This document shows positions 10,245 through 18,246 of a DNA stretch of 64,000 bases, in pieces. Source of the DNA: Vibrio brasiliensis LMG 20546 (GTDB lineage Bacteria > Pseudomonadota > Gammaproteobacteria > Enterobacterales > Vibrionaceae); NCBI RefSeq assembly GCF_000189255.1, contig NZ_AEVS01000031.1:1-64000 (forward strand), read 5' to 3'. The notes below the pieces were generated by a model that worked only from the letters and a program-made list of their open reading frames with translations, did no database searches and was not told the DNA's origin. Position 1 is the stretch's first letter. Every line of letters begins with the position of its first letter. The position numbers were made by a program, and so were the translations under genes.

Positions 10245-11171
10245 TTAGTACCCTTTGTCGGTATCAACGACATTGTTGAGACTAAATCCATCCCGCCAAC
10301 ATTGAAAGTTGTCTGCGAAAATTTCGACCACCTGCTCTGGGAAACTCAATGCTGCGATGTGAGGCGTAACCGTGATGCTGCTATTGCTCCAGAAAGGGTG
10401 ATCCTGCGGTAAAGGTTCTTGTTCAAACACATCTAAGAATGCGTGTTGGATATGTCCTTGCTCAATTGCGTTGACTAATCCGGACTCATCAATGACGGTA
10501 CCGCGTCCAACATTAAACAATAGAGCGCCTTGGCAGTGAGCCAAACTCTGTTGGTTAAGGGTGTGTTGAGTCTCTGGTGTATTGGGTAGCGTGTTTACAA
10601 CAATATCGGCTTGTTGAAGAGCCGTGGCCAGCTCTTGAATGTGATAGGTCGCTGCAAAAGGCGAATGCTTGGGCGGAATACCACTTCGATTCACACCGAT
10701 CGGTTCAATGGCAAAACTCTTAGCGACTTCAGCCAGGTGAGAGCCAATCGAGCCAGTCCCAAGGATCACCATCTTTCGGCCATTGAGAGACTGATAAGGT
10801 CTCGGTGCCCAGTTAGTCGCTTGCTGTTCGCTACGATAATGATCAAAGTGGCGATGATACTCAATGATGTAACCCAGTACATATTCAGCGATCTGTTGAC
10901 CAAAGATCCCTTTGATGTTGGTCAGCTGACCCGAGAAGTTATTCAGATGTGGAAGTAAGGCGTCAACGCCGGCGTAGACAGATTGAATCCATTCAAGGTT
11001 TGGGAACTCATTGAGGCACTTTGCCGCCATAGGTGGGGAGGCAAGTAGAATTGTGGCGTGTTCACGCTCAGTAGTCACTTCCAGTTCAGCCAGGTCTGCC
11101 GACTTGAGCAGGTTGAGATAATAATCGTCATCTTCAGTAAGAAGGTAGACTTTATGAGTGAAATTGTTCAT
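10245..11171 (-). CDS. D-2-hydroxyacid dehydrogenase (glyoxylate/hydroxypyruvate reductase-like)
   Basis: NAD(P)-dependent oxidoreductase of the D-isomer-specific 2-hydroxyacid dehydrogenase family, 308 aa. The Rossmann motif GTGSIGSHLAEVAK is present, with the catalytic Arg in NVGRGTVIDE, Glu in FLDVFEQEPLP and His in VTPHIAA, all in the right order. The substrate is probably a small 2-ketoacid such as glyoxylate or hydroxypyruvate, but this cannot be fixed from sequence. The ATG at 11171 has AAGG upstream and gives the family length; 12 codons of open frame before it are ignored. The gene diverges from DUF416. Confidence 0.88.
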   Translation of the reverse strand: MNNFTHKVYLLTEDDDYYLNLLKSADLAELEVTTEREHATILLASPPMAAKCLNEFPNLEWIQSVYAGVDALLPHLNNFSGQLTNIKGIFGQQIAEYVLGYIIEYHRHFDHYRSEQQATNWAPRPYQSLNGRKMVILGTGSIGSHLAEVAKSFAIEPIGVNRSGIPPKHSPFAATYHIQELATALQQADIVVNTLPNTPETQHTLNQQSLAHCQGALLFNVGRGTVIDESGLVNAIEQGHIQHAFLDVFEQEPLPQDHPFWSNSSITVTPHIAALSFPEQVVEIFADNFQCWRDGFSLNNVVDTDKGY

Positions 11172-11256
11172 CGCCTTGCTTTTTTCCCTGTTGGTTATCA
11201 AGTACACTTTCCGTTGTCTAATTCAGCAACTAGGTCAACAGACCCTAAGAGTCTCT

Positions 11257-11844
11257 ATGCTACAGAATCCTCTTCAGCTTCGCCTTGAGAAGTTAGAACC
11301 ATGGAAACAGATTACCTTTATGGCGAGCTTGTGTGAACGTATGTACCCAAACTTCGCTATGTTTTGTGAAAGTACCAAGTTTGCCGAAGCGCGAGTTTAC
11401 CGTGATATTCTCGACAGCATCTGGGAGCAGCTAACCGTTAAAACGGCGAAAGTGAACTTTGAACGTCAGCTTGAGAAGCTAGAAGAAATCATCCCTAGCT
11501 CTGAGGATTTTGATTTCTATGGCGTTTACCCTGCGATTGACGCTTGTGTTGCCTTGTCGGATCTTCTGCATGGTCTGCTAGATAGAGACTACCTGTACGA
11601 AAACATGCATAAAGTTAGTCAACAGTCTGTGGTGACAGTCGCTCAGTTAGAAGAAGCGCAAACAGGCGAAGAGATCACTAACGAAAACCAGAAAGAGAAT
11701 GAAGCGGTTTGTGGTGAGTGGGATGTGCAATGGGCAATTTTCCGTCCACTGCGTGAAGCAGAAGAGCGTGATATCGAACTGATTAAAGATCTACGCTTTG
11801 AACTGCGCGAAGAAGGCGTGAGCAATATCGGCGTTCAAATTTAG
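11257..11844 (+). CDS. YjaG/DUF416 family protein
   Basis: A 195-aa soluble, mostly helical protein of the DUF416 family, equivalent to E. coli YjaG, function unknown. Typical parts are LEPWKQITFMASLCERMYP near the start, FCESTKFAEARVYRDILDSIWE, and the central YPAIDACVALSDLLHGLLD. The frame is open upstream, giving a false hydrophobic extension, but the family start is the ATG at 11257. As in E. coli it precedes hupA, here with a minus-strand CNNM gene in between. Transcription ends in a bidirectional hairpin. Confidence 0.88.
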   Translation: MLQNPLQLRLEKLEPWKQITFMASLCERMYPNFAMFCESTKFAEARVYRDILDSIWEQLTVKTAKVNFERQLEKLEEIIPSSEDFDFYGVYPAIDACVALSDLLHGLLDRDYLYENMHKVSQQSVVTVAQLEEAQTGEEITNENQKENEAVCGEWDVQWAIFRPLREAEERDIELIKDLRFELREEGVSNIGVQI

Positions 11845-11878
11845 TAAGAGTCTAGCCTCGAGCTACTAGGAAATAGAG

Positions 11879-11917
11879 AAAGAGGGTTGACACAAAAACG
11901 TCAACCCTCTTTATTTT
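11879..11917. terminator. Bidirectional terminator (GGTTGAC stem)
   Basis: AAAGAGGGTTGAC, a short A-rich loop, then GTCAACCCTCTTT followed by ATTTT. The stem is 13 bp and lies between convergent genes. The GGTTGAC/GTCAACC core is shared with the terminators at 14460 and 34303. Confidence 0.9.
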
Positions 11918-11926
11918 CGTAACTCG

Positions 11927-13027
11927 CTAACTATCTTCTTTTTTCGCTTTCGACTCTGCGAGTGCTTCATCCTCGTCATCATCGCGGCTTTCGATAACAC
12001 CGTGGGTCTCTTTCCACTTCTCCCAACGTTCAAAAGCAAGCTCTTGCATGTCAGTCGCGCGGTCTGCCTCATCGACAATCTCTTCACCGACCAGATGTTC
12101 AAATACGTCTTCAAGAGTCAGAAGACCTTGAATGGTACCGTACTCGTCAACCACCATTGCCAGTTGCAGGCGTTTAGCCATCATTTGTTCAAACGCTTTT
12201 GGCAGAACAATAGTATTAAGCAGAACATGCACAGGGCGCATTACCGCACCTAGTTGCTTCTCACCGCAACCTGCGTGTTGCAGTTTGAATAGCTCAAGAC
12301 GGTGAACAAAACCAATAATATTATCGTTAGACTGGCTGTAGACCAGTGGACGCGAGAACGGAGTCTCTTTGTGCTTTTCAAGAAACTCATTAATCGTCAT
12401 TTCAGCATCAACACGGAATACGACCGGGCGAGGGGTCATTACCTGAGTGACGGGTACATCCTGAATACCTAGTAGGTTATTCAGCATTTTAGATTCACCT
12501 TCAGCAAACTCACCGCTTTCTCTAGCCAGAATTGCCATTGCCGATAGCTCATCACGCATTTTTGGTGCTTCATGTCCGCGCGCAAGACGCTTAGTGATTT
12601 GTTCCGAGAACCAGACAAACGGAGTCAGCGCCCATACCATCCAGCGCAGAGTAGTCGCAGCCATTGGTGCTAGCTGACGCCAGTAGGTCGCACCAATAGT
12701 TTTCGGTACGATTTCTGACAGCACAAGTATGCCTAGCGTCAGTACGCCAGAGAATACACCAAGCCATTCGCTACCAAATACCACGGCAGCCTGAGCACCT
12801 GCTGTTGCCGCACCGATTGTGTGTGCAATCGTGTTTAGCGTCAGGATCGAAGCCAGTGGTCGGTCGATATCTGTTTTTAACTTTGCCAAAGAGTCCGCAG
12901 CAGGGTGTCCTTGCTGGCGCAACTGGGCGATATAACTTGGTGAGATACTCAGAAGAACCGCTTCTAAGACGGAGCAGATAAACGATACGCCAATCGCAAC
13001 AGAGACGTATATTGTTAGCAGAAACAT
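11927..13027 (-). CDS. CNNM/CorC-type membrane protein with CBS pair
   Basis: Integral membrane protein of the CNNM (DUF21) family, linked in other organisms to Mg2+/Co2+ export or homeostasis. It is 366 aa. The N-terminal 180 residues hold the DUF21 domain with hydrophobic helices (MFLLTIYVSVAIGVSFICSV, VFSGVLTLGILVLSEIVPKT) and the SEIVPKTIGA motif. Residues about 195-325 form a CBS pair (VMTPRPVVFRVDAEMTINEF, then VVDEYGTIQGLLTLEDVFEH). It ends in a charged tail with no CorC_HlyC C-terminal domain, so it is the short form. It is monocistronic. Confidence 0.85.
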   Translation of the reverse strand: MFLLTIYVSVAIGVSFICSVLEAVLLSISPSYIAQLRQQGHPAADSLAKLKTDIDRPLASILTLNTIAHTIGAATAGAQAAVVFGSEWLGVFSGVLTLGILVLSEIVPKTIGATYWRQLAPMAATTLRWMVWALTPFVWFSEQITKRLARGHEAPKMRDELSAMAILARESGEFAEGESKMLNNLLGIQDVPVTQVMTPRPVVFRVDAEMTINEFLEKHKETPFSRPLVYSQSNDNIIGFVHRLELFKLQHAGCGEKQLGAVMRPVHVLLNTIVLPKAFEQMMAKRLQLAMVVDEYGTIQGLLTLEDVFEHLVGEEIVDEADRATDMQELAFERWEKWKETHGVIESRDDDEDEALAESKAKKEDS

Positions 13028-13357
13028 AAATGTCCTATGTGGTGTTATGCCCCCATCGAATTTTGCGTGAAAAGCGCAACTTTTCTTGCCTGCGCATTAT
13101 TGATGTGAGCATTTTCTATTCGCTTTAAGTCCCGAAATATCAGGCTTTACGGGCTATCGCATGCTTATAAATAAGGCTAAAACAGGTTAAAAACAAGTAT
13201 TAACTTTCCTTGTCACGGTAACAAATTGTGAGTTAATGCTCAGATTATGGTTAAAAGTACGTCATGAGAGCTAAAGATCGCTTACAAACCTTTGCCAGAT
13301 GGGGCATTTATGATTTAGAGTGAGTTGAATTCGATAACATATGAGAAGGGAAACCTA
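13028..13357. other. Intergenic region upstream of hupA
   Basis: A 330-bp A/T-rich gap between the divergent CNNM gene and hupA, holding the promoters of both. I see no ORF, RNA gene or convincing operator. An AGAAGGG ribosome binding site lies 7 nt before the hupA ATG. Confidence 0.6.
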
Positions 13358-13630
13358 ATGAACAAGACCCAATTAATCGACTTTATCGCAGAGAAAGCAG
13401 ATCTATCTAAAGCACAAGCTAAAGCTGCTCTTGAAGCAACTCTTGAAGGTGTGACTGATGCACTTAAAGAGGGTGACCAAGTTCAACTAATTGGTTTTGG
13501 TACATTCAAAGTTAACCACCGTGCTGCACGTACTGGCCGCAACCCTAAAACAGGTGCTGAGATCCAAATCGCAGCGGCAAACGTTCCAGCTTTCGTAGCG
13601 GGTAAAGCACTGAAAGATTCAGTGAAATAA
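13358..13630 (+). CDS. hupA: DNA-binding protein HU-alpha
   Basis: Nucleoid-associated protein that bends DNA. The 90-aa product starts [20 protein letters not shown] and carries the HU signature [21 protein letters not shown] in the DNA-wrapping arm. The ATG at 13358 follows AGAAGGG and gives exactly the family length. The context (yjaG nearby, DUF1481 gene immediately after) is that of E. coli hupA, which supports the alpha rather than the beta assignment. A terminator hairpin begins about 40 bp after the stop. Confidence 0.96.
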   Translation: MNKTQLIDFIAEKADLSKAQAKAALEATLEGVTDALKEGDQVQLIGFGTFKVNHRAARTGRNPKTGAEIQIAAANVPAFVAGKALKDSVK

Positions 13631-13668
13631 TTAAGTACCGATTTCAGAGTTTCTAACTCTAGATTGTA

Positions 13669-13712
13669 TATAATACGCCAAGGTAGCTACTATCTTGGCG
13701 TATATTTGTTTT
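13669..13712 (+). terminator. hupA terminator abutting the DUF1481 start
   Basis: ATACGCCAAG and CTTGGCGTAT form a 10-bp stem at 13673-13703, followed by ATTTGTTTT. The U-tract ends directly at the first candidate ATG of the next gene. A TATAAT box (13669-13674) overlaps the left arm and could be a -10 element for DUF1481. Confidence 0.75.
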
Positions 13713-13718
13713 ATGACG

Positions 13719-14414
13719 ATGAAAAAATTACTAGCCCCTTCACTAATCGCTTCTTTGCTTATCGGTTGCTCTTCGAGTGTACCGACGCCTAACCTCGACC
13801 AGTTTTCTGACTATACTGGCGGCCAGTCAATGGGTGATGCTACCAGTCTGTATTGGTATACAGAAAAACTCAGCTTCCCATACACCGCCGCTGACTATGT
13901 TAGCGCTGGTGATTACGGTTGGTACAAAACCGACTATCGTTGGGATGAAGGCAGCCTGAGAGAATTGATTCGTGAGGGAGAGCAACTCAAAGACAACCAG
14001 TCTTTGGTTCCGTATCGTATTCATGTGCGCTTCAACAAAGACGGCGAGGCGGTATATCAGCAATATCGACTTGATGGCCGTGTGCTGCCATTGAAATCAG
14101 ACAAGCTGGCATGGTTGAAACAAGAAGCCGCTAATATCTCGAATGTGACGAAAGAACAGAGTAGAGAAAATCTCAAACTGATCCAGGGTTACTGGGACGG
14201 TTCAACCTTTGATACCTGCGCGGGTAAGAGTTACACAGAGGTAGAATTTAACGAGACCCTGCCGAGCTTTGTTGTTAACCGACTGTCTACGATTGATAGC
14301 TATGCCGCTTTTCTTGGTACCACCAGGGGTAATCGAATTGTGGTGAACGAGTTGCTGATGTTAGCGGACGATAGTCACGACTGTATGGAACGTCCAAGCT
14401 TAATCGAGGAATAG
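13719..14414 (+). CDS. DUF1481 lipoprotein (YjaH family)
   Basis: Predicted lipoprotein of about 231 aa, unknown function, corresponding to E. coli YjaH downstream of hupA. The N-terminus MKKLLAPSLIASLLIGCSSS is a lipoprotein signal with the lipobox cysteine at residue 17. The mature part has an YTAADYVSAGDYGWYKTDYRW stretch and a late C-containing segment (GSTFDTCAGKSYTEVEF). The next residues after Cys are Ser, so outer-membrane sorting is likely. ATG codons at 13713 and 13719 are both possible; neither has a clear ribosome binding site because the hupA terminator U-tract occupies that position. Confidence 0.82.
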   Translation: MKKLLAPSLIASLLIGCSSSVPTPNLDQFSDYTGGQSMGDATSLYWYTEKLSFPYTAADYVSAGDYGWYKTDYRWDEGSLRELIREGEQLKDNQSLVPYRIHVRFNKDGEAVYQQYRLDGRVLPLKSDKLAWLKQEAANISNVTKEQSRENLKLIQGYWDGSTFDTCAGKSYTEVEFNETLPSFVVNRLSTIDSYAAFLGTTRGNRIVVNELLMLADDSHDCMERPSLIEE

Positions 14415-14455
14415 GTTTCAGTAAGGAAACCTTCTGATTACTCTTCTGATAAAAC

Positions 14456-14485
14456 AAAAGGGTTGACGCTCTCACGTCAACCCTC
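14456..14485. terminator. Terminator between DUF1481 gene and purD (GGTTGACG stem)
   Basis: GGGTTGACG, a CTCTCA loop, then CGTCAACCC. In the minus direction the stem is followed by CTTTTGTTTT, so it best serves purD. Confidence 0.85.
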
Positions 14486-14492
14486 CAAAACT

Positions 14493-14520
14493 TTCACGCT
14501 TCACGCTTCACGCTTCACGC
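14493..14520. repeat. Tandem heptamer (TTCACGC)x4
   Basis: Four exact copies of TTCACGC, 28 bp, sit 2 bp beyond the purD stop codon and before its terminator. They are not explained by coding sequence. Confidence 0.9.
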
Positions 14521-14522
14521 TT

Positions 14523-15812
14523 CTATTCCGCTTTCTCGCGCTCAATCGCTCTATAACCGATATCATTGCGGTGGAACATACCATTCCAGCTAACTTGCTT
14601 AGCAAGAGCGTAAGCGCGCTCCTGAGCTTCTGAGACGCTGTTTCCTAGTGCTGTTGCACAAAGAACTCGACCGCCATTTGTCACAACTTCACCAGCAGCG
14701 TTATTAGCCGTGCCAGCGTGGAAGATTTTTTCGCCGTCCTGCTCGCTTTCAGGTAGAGAAATAACGTCACCTTTAGCGTAATCCGCCGGGTAGCCACCTG
14801 CTGCCAGTACTACACCGATAGACGCGCGCGGATCCCACTTAGATTCCGCTTTATCTAACTTCTCGTCGATAGCCATCAGACACAGTTCAACCAGATCTGA
14901 CTCCATGCGCATCATGATTGGCTGAGTCTCTGGGTCACCAAAGCGGCAGTTATACTCAATAACCTTTGGTGTTCCGTCTTTATCGATCATCAGACCCGCG
15001 TATAGGAAGCCTGTGTATGGTGCGCCTTCTGCATCCATACCACGAACGGTAGGGTAGATAACTTCTTCAAGAATACGGTTATGGATTTCAGGTGTTACCA
15101 CCGGAGCTGGCGAGTATGCGCCCATGCCGCCTGTGTTAGGACCGGTATCTTTGTCGCCAACACGTTTATGGTCTTGGCTGGTGGCCATAGGTAACACGCT
15201 TGCGCCATCAACCATCACGATGAAGCTTGCTTCTTCGCCATCAAGGAACTCTTCGATAACCACTCGGCTACCCGCTTCACCAAAAGCGTTACCCGCCAGC
15301 ATATCTTTGATTGCGTCTTCGGCTTCTTCTAGTGTCATTGCAACGATAACACCTTTACCAGCAGCCAGACCGTCGGCTTTAACCACGATAGGTGCGCCTT
15401 GTTGACGAACGTAAGCCAGTGCAGGCTCGATTTCAGTGAAGTTAGCGTAAGCCGCAGTAGGGATATTGTGGCGAGCTAAGAAGTCTTTAGTGAATGCTTT
15501 TGAACCTTCAAGCTGAGCCGCCGCTTGAGTAGGACCGAAGATCGGCAGACCCGCTTCGCGGAAAGCGTCAACCACACCGATAACCAATGGTGCTTCAGGA
15601 CCAACAATAGTCAGCTCAACCTGTTTCTCTTTAGCAAAAGCAACCAGCTCAGAAATACTTTCAACGCCGATGTTTACGTTCTCAAGTTTAGGCTCAAGAG
15701 CAGTGCCTGCGTTACCTGGTGCAACAAAGACAGTCTCAACGTTTGGGTTTTGAGCTGCTTTCCAGCCTAGTGCATGCTCACGACCGCCGGCACCAATAAT
15801 CAATACATTCAT
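14523..15812 (-). CDS. purD: Phosphoribosylamine--glycine ligase (GAR synthetase)
   Basis: ATP-dependent joining of glycine to phosphoribosylamine, step two of purine synthesis. The 429-aa protein begins with MNVLIIGAGGREHALGWKA, then FGPTQAAAQLEGSKAFTKDF, the ATP-grasp segment VVKADGLAAGKGVIVA, and KVIEYNCRFGDPETQ that binds metal-ATP. Length is normal. It is the second gene of purH-purD, 114 bp after purH, with repeat sequence filling the gap. Confidence 0.97.
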   Translation of the reverse strand: MNVLIIGAGGREHALGWKAAQNPNVETVFVAPGNAGTALEPKLENVNIGVESISELVAFAKEKQVELTIVGPEAPLVIGVVDAFREAGLPIFGPTQAAAQLEGSKAFTKDFLARHNIPTAAYANFTEIEPALAYVRQQGAPIVVKADGLAAGKGVIVAMTLEEAEDAIKDMLAGNAFGEAGSRVVIEEFLDGEEASFIVMVDGASVLPMATSQDHKRVGDKDTGPNTGGMGAYSPAPVVTPEIHNRILEEVIYPTVRGMDAEGAPYTGFLYAGLMIDKDGTPKVIEYNCRFGDPETQPIMMRMESDLVELCLMAIDEKLDKAESKWDPRASIGVVLAAGGYPADYAKGDVISLPESEQDGEKIFHAGTANNAAGEVVTNGGRVLCATALGNSVSEAQERAYALAKQVSWNGMFHRNDIGYRAIEREKAE

Positions 15813-15837
15813 TTTTAATCCTTAAATCAAATTGCTT

Positions 15838-15926
15838 AGCTTCGAGTATCGAGTAGAGAGCTTCGAGTGATTACTGTTGGCAGCACTCGCTGCTCTCGAC
15901 TCTGCGCGAAGCGCTCTCGTATCTCT
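15838..15926. repeat. GAGA/mini-hairpin repeat, purH-purD gap (copy D)
   Basis: An array of GAGA/TCTC-rich units with small palindromes such as GCGCGAAGCGC and GCAGCACTCGCTGC. It resembles, on the opposite strand and more divergently, the repeats at 34134, 47448 and 62407. It begins directly after the purH stop codon. Confidence 0.6.
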
Positions 15927-17519
15927 CTAATGGCGGAAGTGACGCATACCCGTGAAGATCATCGCCATACCGTGCTCGTCAGCAGCTGCGATAACTTCGT
16001 CATCACGCATAGAGCCGCCCGGTTGAATTACGCACTTGATGCCAGCCTCTGCTGCCGCATCAATGCCATCACGGAATGGGAAGAACGCATCTGAAGCCAT
16101 TACACAGCCTTCAACCTGTAGCCCTTCGTCAGCGGCTTTGATGCCAGCGATCTTAGCTGAGTAAACGCGGCTCATTTGGCCAGCGCCTACACCGATAGTC
16201 ATGTCACCTTTGGAGTAAACAATCGCGTTTGATTTAACGTATTTCGCTACTTTCCAGCAGAATAGGGCATCTTTTAGCTCTTCTTCTGTCGGCTGACGCT
16301 TAGAAACAACCTTAAGGTCATCCAGACTTACCATACCCTGGTCACGGTCTTGAACTAGCAGGCCACCGTTAACGCGTTTAACGTCAAAGCCAGTTGTCTT
16401 CGCTGACCATTCGCCACACTCAAGCAGACGAACGTTTTTCTTCGCTGCAACGACTTCGATGGCTTCAGCCGATACCGATGGTGCGATGATAACTTCAACG
16501 AACTGGCGCTCAACGATTGCTGTTGCTGTTTCAGCGTCTAGCTCTTGGTTGAAGGCGATGATGCCACCGAACGCTGATGTTGGGTCAGTTTTATATGCAC
16601 GGTCGTAAGCTTCGAGGATGTTGCTGCCTAGTGCAACGCCACATGGGTTAGCATGCTTAACGATGACACATGCCGGCTCGTCGAACTCTTTAACACACTC
16701 AAGTGCAGCGTCAGTGTCAGCGATGTTGTTGTAAGAAAGGGCTTTACCCTGAATCTGGCGAGCTGTTGAAACAGACGCTTCTTCTGGGTTCGCTTCTACA
16801 TAGAAAGCGGCATCCTGGTGGCTGTTCTCACCGTAGCGCATATCTTGCTTCTTGATGAACTGCTGGTTGAAAGTGCGAGGGAATTTGCTCTCTTCATCAC
16901 CTTCTTTGTTCTCACCGTAAGATGGAACCATAGTGCCGAAGTAGTTGGCGATCATGCCATCGTAAGATGCCGTGTGCTCGAAGGCCGCAATAGCAAGGTC
17001 AAAACGAGTCTCTAGCGTTAGAGACTTATCGTTAGCATCCATCTCTGTGATAACGCGGTCGTAGTCGTGAGCATTAACAACGATAGTGACGTCTTTGTGG
17101 TTTTTCGCTGCAGAACGAACCATGGTCGGACCACCGATATCGATGTTCTCAACGGCGTCAGCGAGAGTACAGCCTTCTTTAGCGACGGTCTCTGCGAATG
17201 GGTAAAGGTTAACCACAACCATGTCGATTGGATTGATGCCGTGTTTTTCCATTACCTCATCGTCCTGACCACGACGACCAAGTACACCACCGTGAACTTT
17301 AGGGTGCAGAGTCTTAACACGACCGTCCATCATTTCTGGGAAACCAGTGTAGTCTGATACTTCTGTTACAGAGATACCTTTCTCTGCCAATAGGCGAGCA
17401 GTGCCACCAGTGGATAGAATATCAACGCCACGGTTAGCTAGAGCTTGGGCAAACTCAACAATACCAGTTTTGTCTGATACGCTGATTAGAGCGCGGCGAA
17501 TAGGACGAGCGTTAGTCAT
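15927..17519 (-). CDS. purH: Bifunctional AICAR transformylase / IMP cyclohydrolase
   Basis: Catalyses the last two steps to IMP: formylation of AICAR with 10-formyl-THF and ring closure. The 530-aa protein has the N-terminal methylglyoxal-synthase-like cyclohydrolase domain ([32 protein letters not shown]) and the C-terminal transformylase with [14 protein letters not shown] and the ending [20 protein letters not shown]. It heads the purH-purD operon. A PurR-box-like site lies about 200 bp upstream. Confidence 0.97.
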   Translation of the reverse strand: MTNARPIRRALISVSDKTGIVEFAQALANRGVDILSTGGTARLLAEKGISVTEVSDYTGFPEMMDGRVKTLHPKVHGGVLGRRGQDDEVMEKHGINPIDMVVVNLYPFAETVAKEGCTLADAVENIDIGGPTMVRSAAKNHKDVTIVVNAHDYDRVITEMDANDKSLTLETRFDLAIAAFEHTASYDGMIANYFGTMVPSYGENKEGDEESKFPRTFNQQFIKKQDMRYGENSHQDAAFYVEANPEEASVSTARQIQGKALSYNNIADTDAALECVKEFDEPACVIVKHANPCGVALGSNILEAYDRAYKTDPTSAFGGIIAFNQELDAETATAIVERQFVEVIIAPSVSAEAIEVVAAKKNVRLLECGEWSAKTTGFDVKRVNGGLLVQDRDQGMVSLDDLKVVSKRQPTEEELKDALFCWKVAKYVKSNAIVYSKGDMTIGVGAGQMSRVYSAKIAGIKAADEGLQVEGCVMASDAFFPFRDGIDAAAEAGIKCVIQPGGSMRDDEVIAAADEHGMAMIFTGMRHFRH

Positions 17520-17720
17520 GCTTCCATTTCCTCAAAGTCACAGAGTTAATATATAAAATAAAGATATTTGCCAAAAATGAACTTGTTCTTACGCTTTACT
17601 AGGTAGATAGCAGTAAAATATTGGCCAGTTTTGGTAAAGACCTTTCCAGCATTTGCTGGTGATAAACTAGTCTCTGAGTTTGATGGCGCACATTCTAACT
17701 AATTTATTACAAAAAAGCTC

Positions 17721-17736
17721 GCGCAATCGTTTGGCA
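17721..17736. promoter_or_regulatory. PurR-box-like site upstream of purH
   Basis: GCGCAATCGTTTGGCA keeps the central CGCAA-n-CGTTTG of the PurR consensus ACGCAAACGTTTGCGT (11 of 16). It lies in the 286-bp gap between purH and the divergent zntR, about 200 bp before purH. Confidence 0.5.
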
Positions 17737-17805
17737 TCGCAAAATTAATTGCAAAAAGCTTGAGTTTTAGCTTAAAAAGTAACGAAACAGTTAATAGGAA
17801 AAGTT

Positions 17806-18246
17806 ATGTTTCAGATCGGTGAACTGGCGAAGCGTTGTAATGTCACCGCAGACACGCTGCGTTTTTATGAGAAAAACCAACTAATTAAACCTGCTGGCCG
17901 CAGCGAGTCCGGCTATCGACTGTATAACCAACAGAATCAAAGTCAGGTGAGCTTTATCCTTAAAGCGAAAGATCTTGGGCTCAGTTTGGATGAGATTCGC
18001 GAGTTACTGGAGATAAAACTTGAAGCGACAGAGCATAGCTGCGCTGAAGTAAAAGCGATTACCAGTGCGAAACTGAATCTAATCGACGAAAAGATTAATG
18101 AACTACAGCGTATCCGCACCGCATTAAAAAAGATTAATGATGCTTGCTGTGGGCATGTGGATGATGATGCCAGCCACTGTTCAATTCTTGGGGCTTTGGC
18201 TAGTGAAGAGAAGTCTTGCTGCGGAGATGAAAAAAGCTCGGCTTAA
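17806..18246 (+). CDS. zntR: Zn(II)-responsive MerR-family regulator
   Basis: Cytoplasmic activator expected to turn on a zinc exporter (ZntA) by unwinding a 20-bp-spaced promoter. The 146-aa protein has the MerR winged helix (FQIGELAKRCNVTADTLRFY), a long dimer helix and a metal loop. Its cysteines are C79 and C114-C115, the same positions as E. coli ZntR Zn ligands, with H117, H124 and C125 nearby and an extra CC at 138-139. CueR and MerR have different cysteine patterns. No zntA gene is in the window. The stop overlaps the stop of the convergent diguanylate cyclase in the four bases TTAA. Confidence 0.88.
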   Translation: MFQIGELAKRCNVTADTLRFYEKNQLIKPAGRSESGYRLYNQQNQSQVSFILKAKDLGLSLDEIRELLEIKLEATEHSCAEVKAITSAKLNLIDEKINELQRIRTALKKINDACCGHVDDDASHCSILGALASEEKSCCGDEKSSA

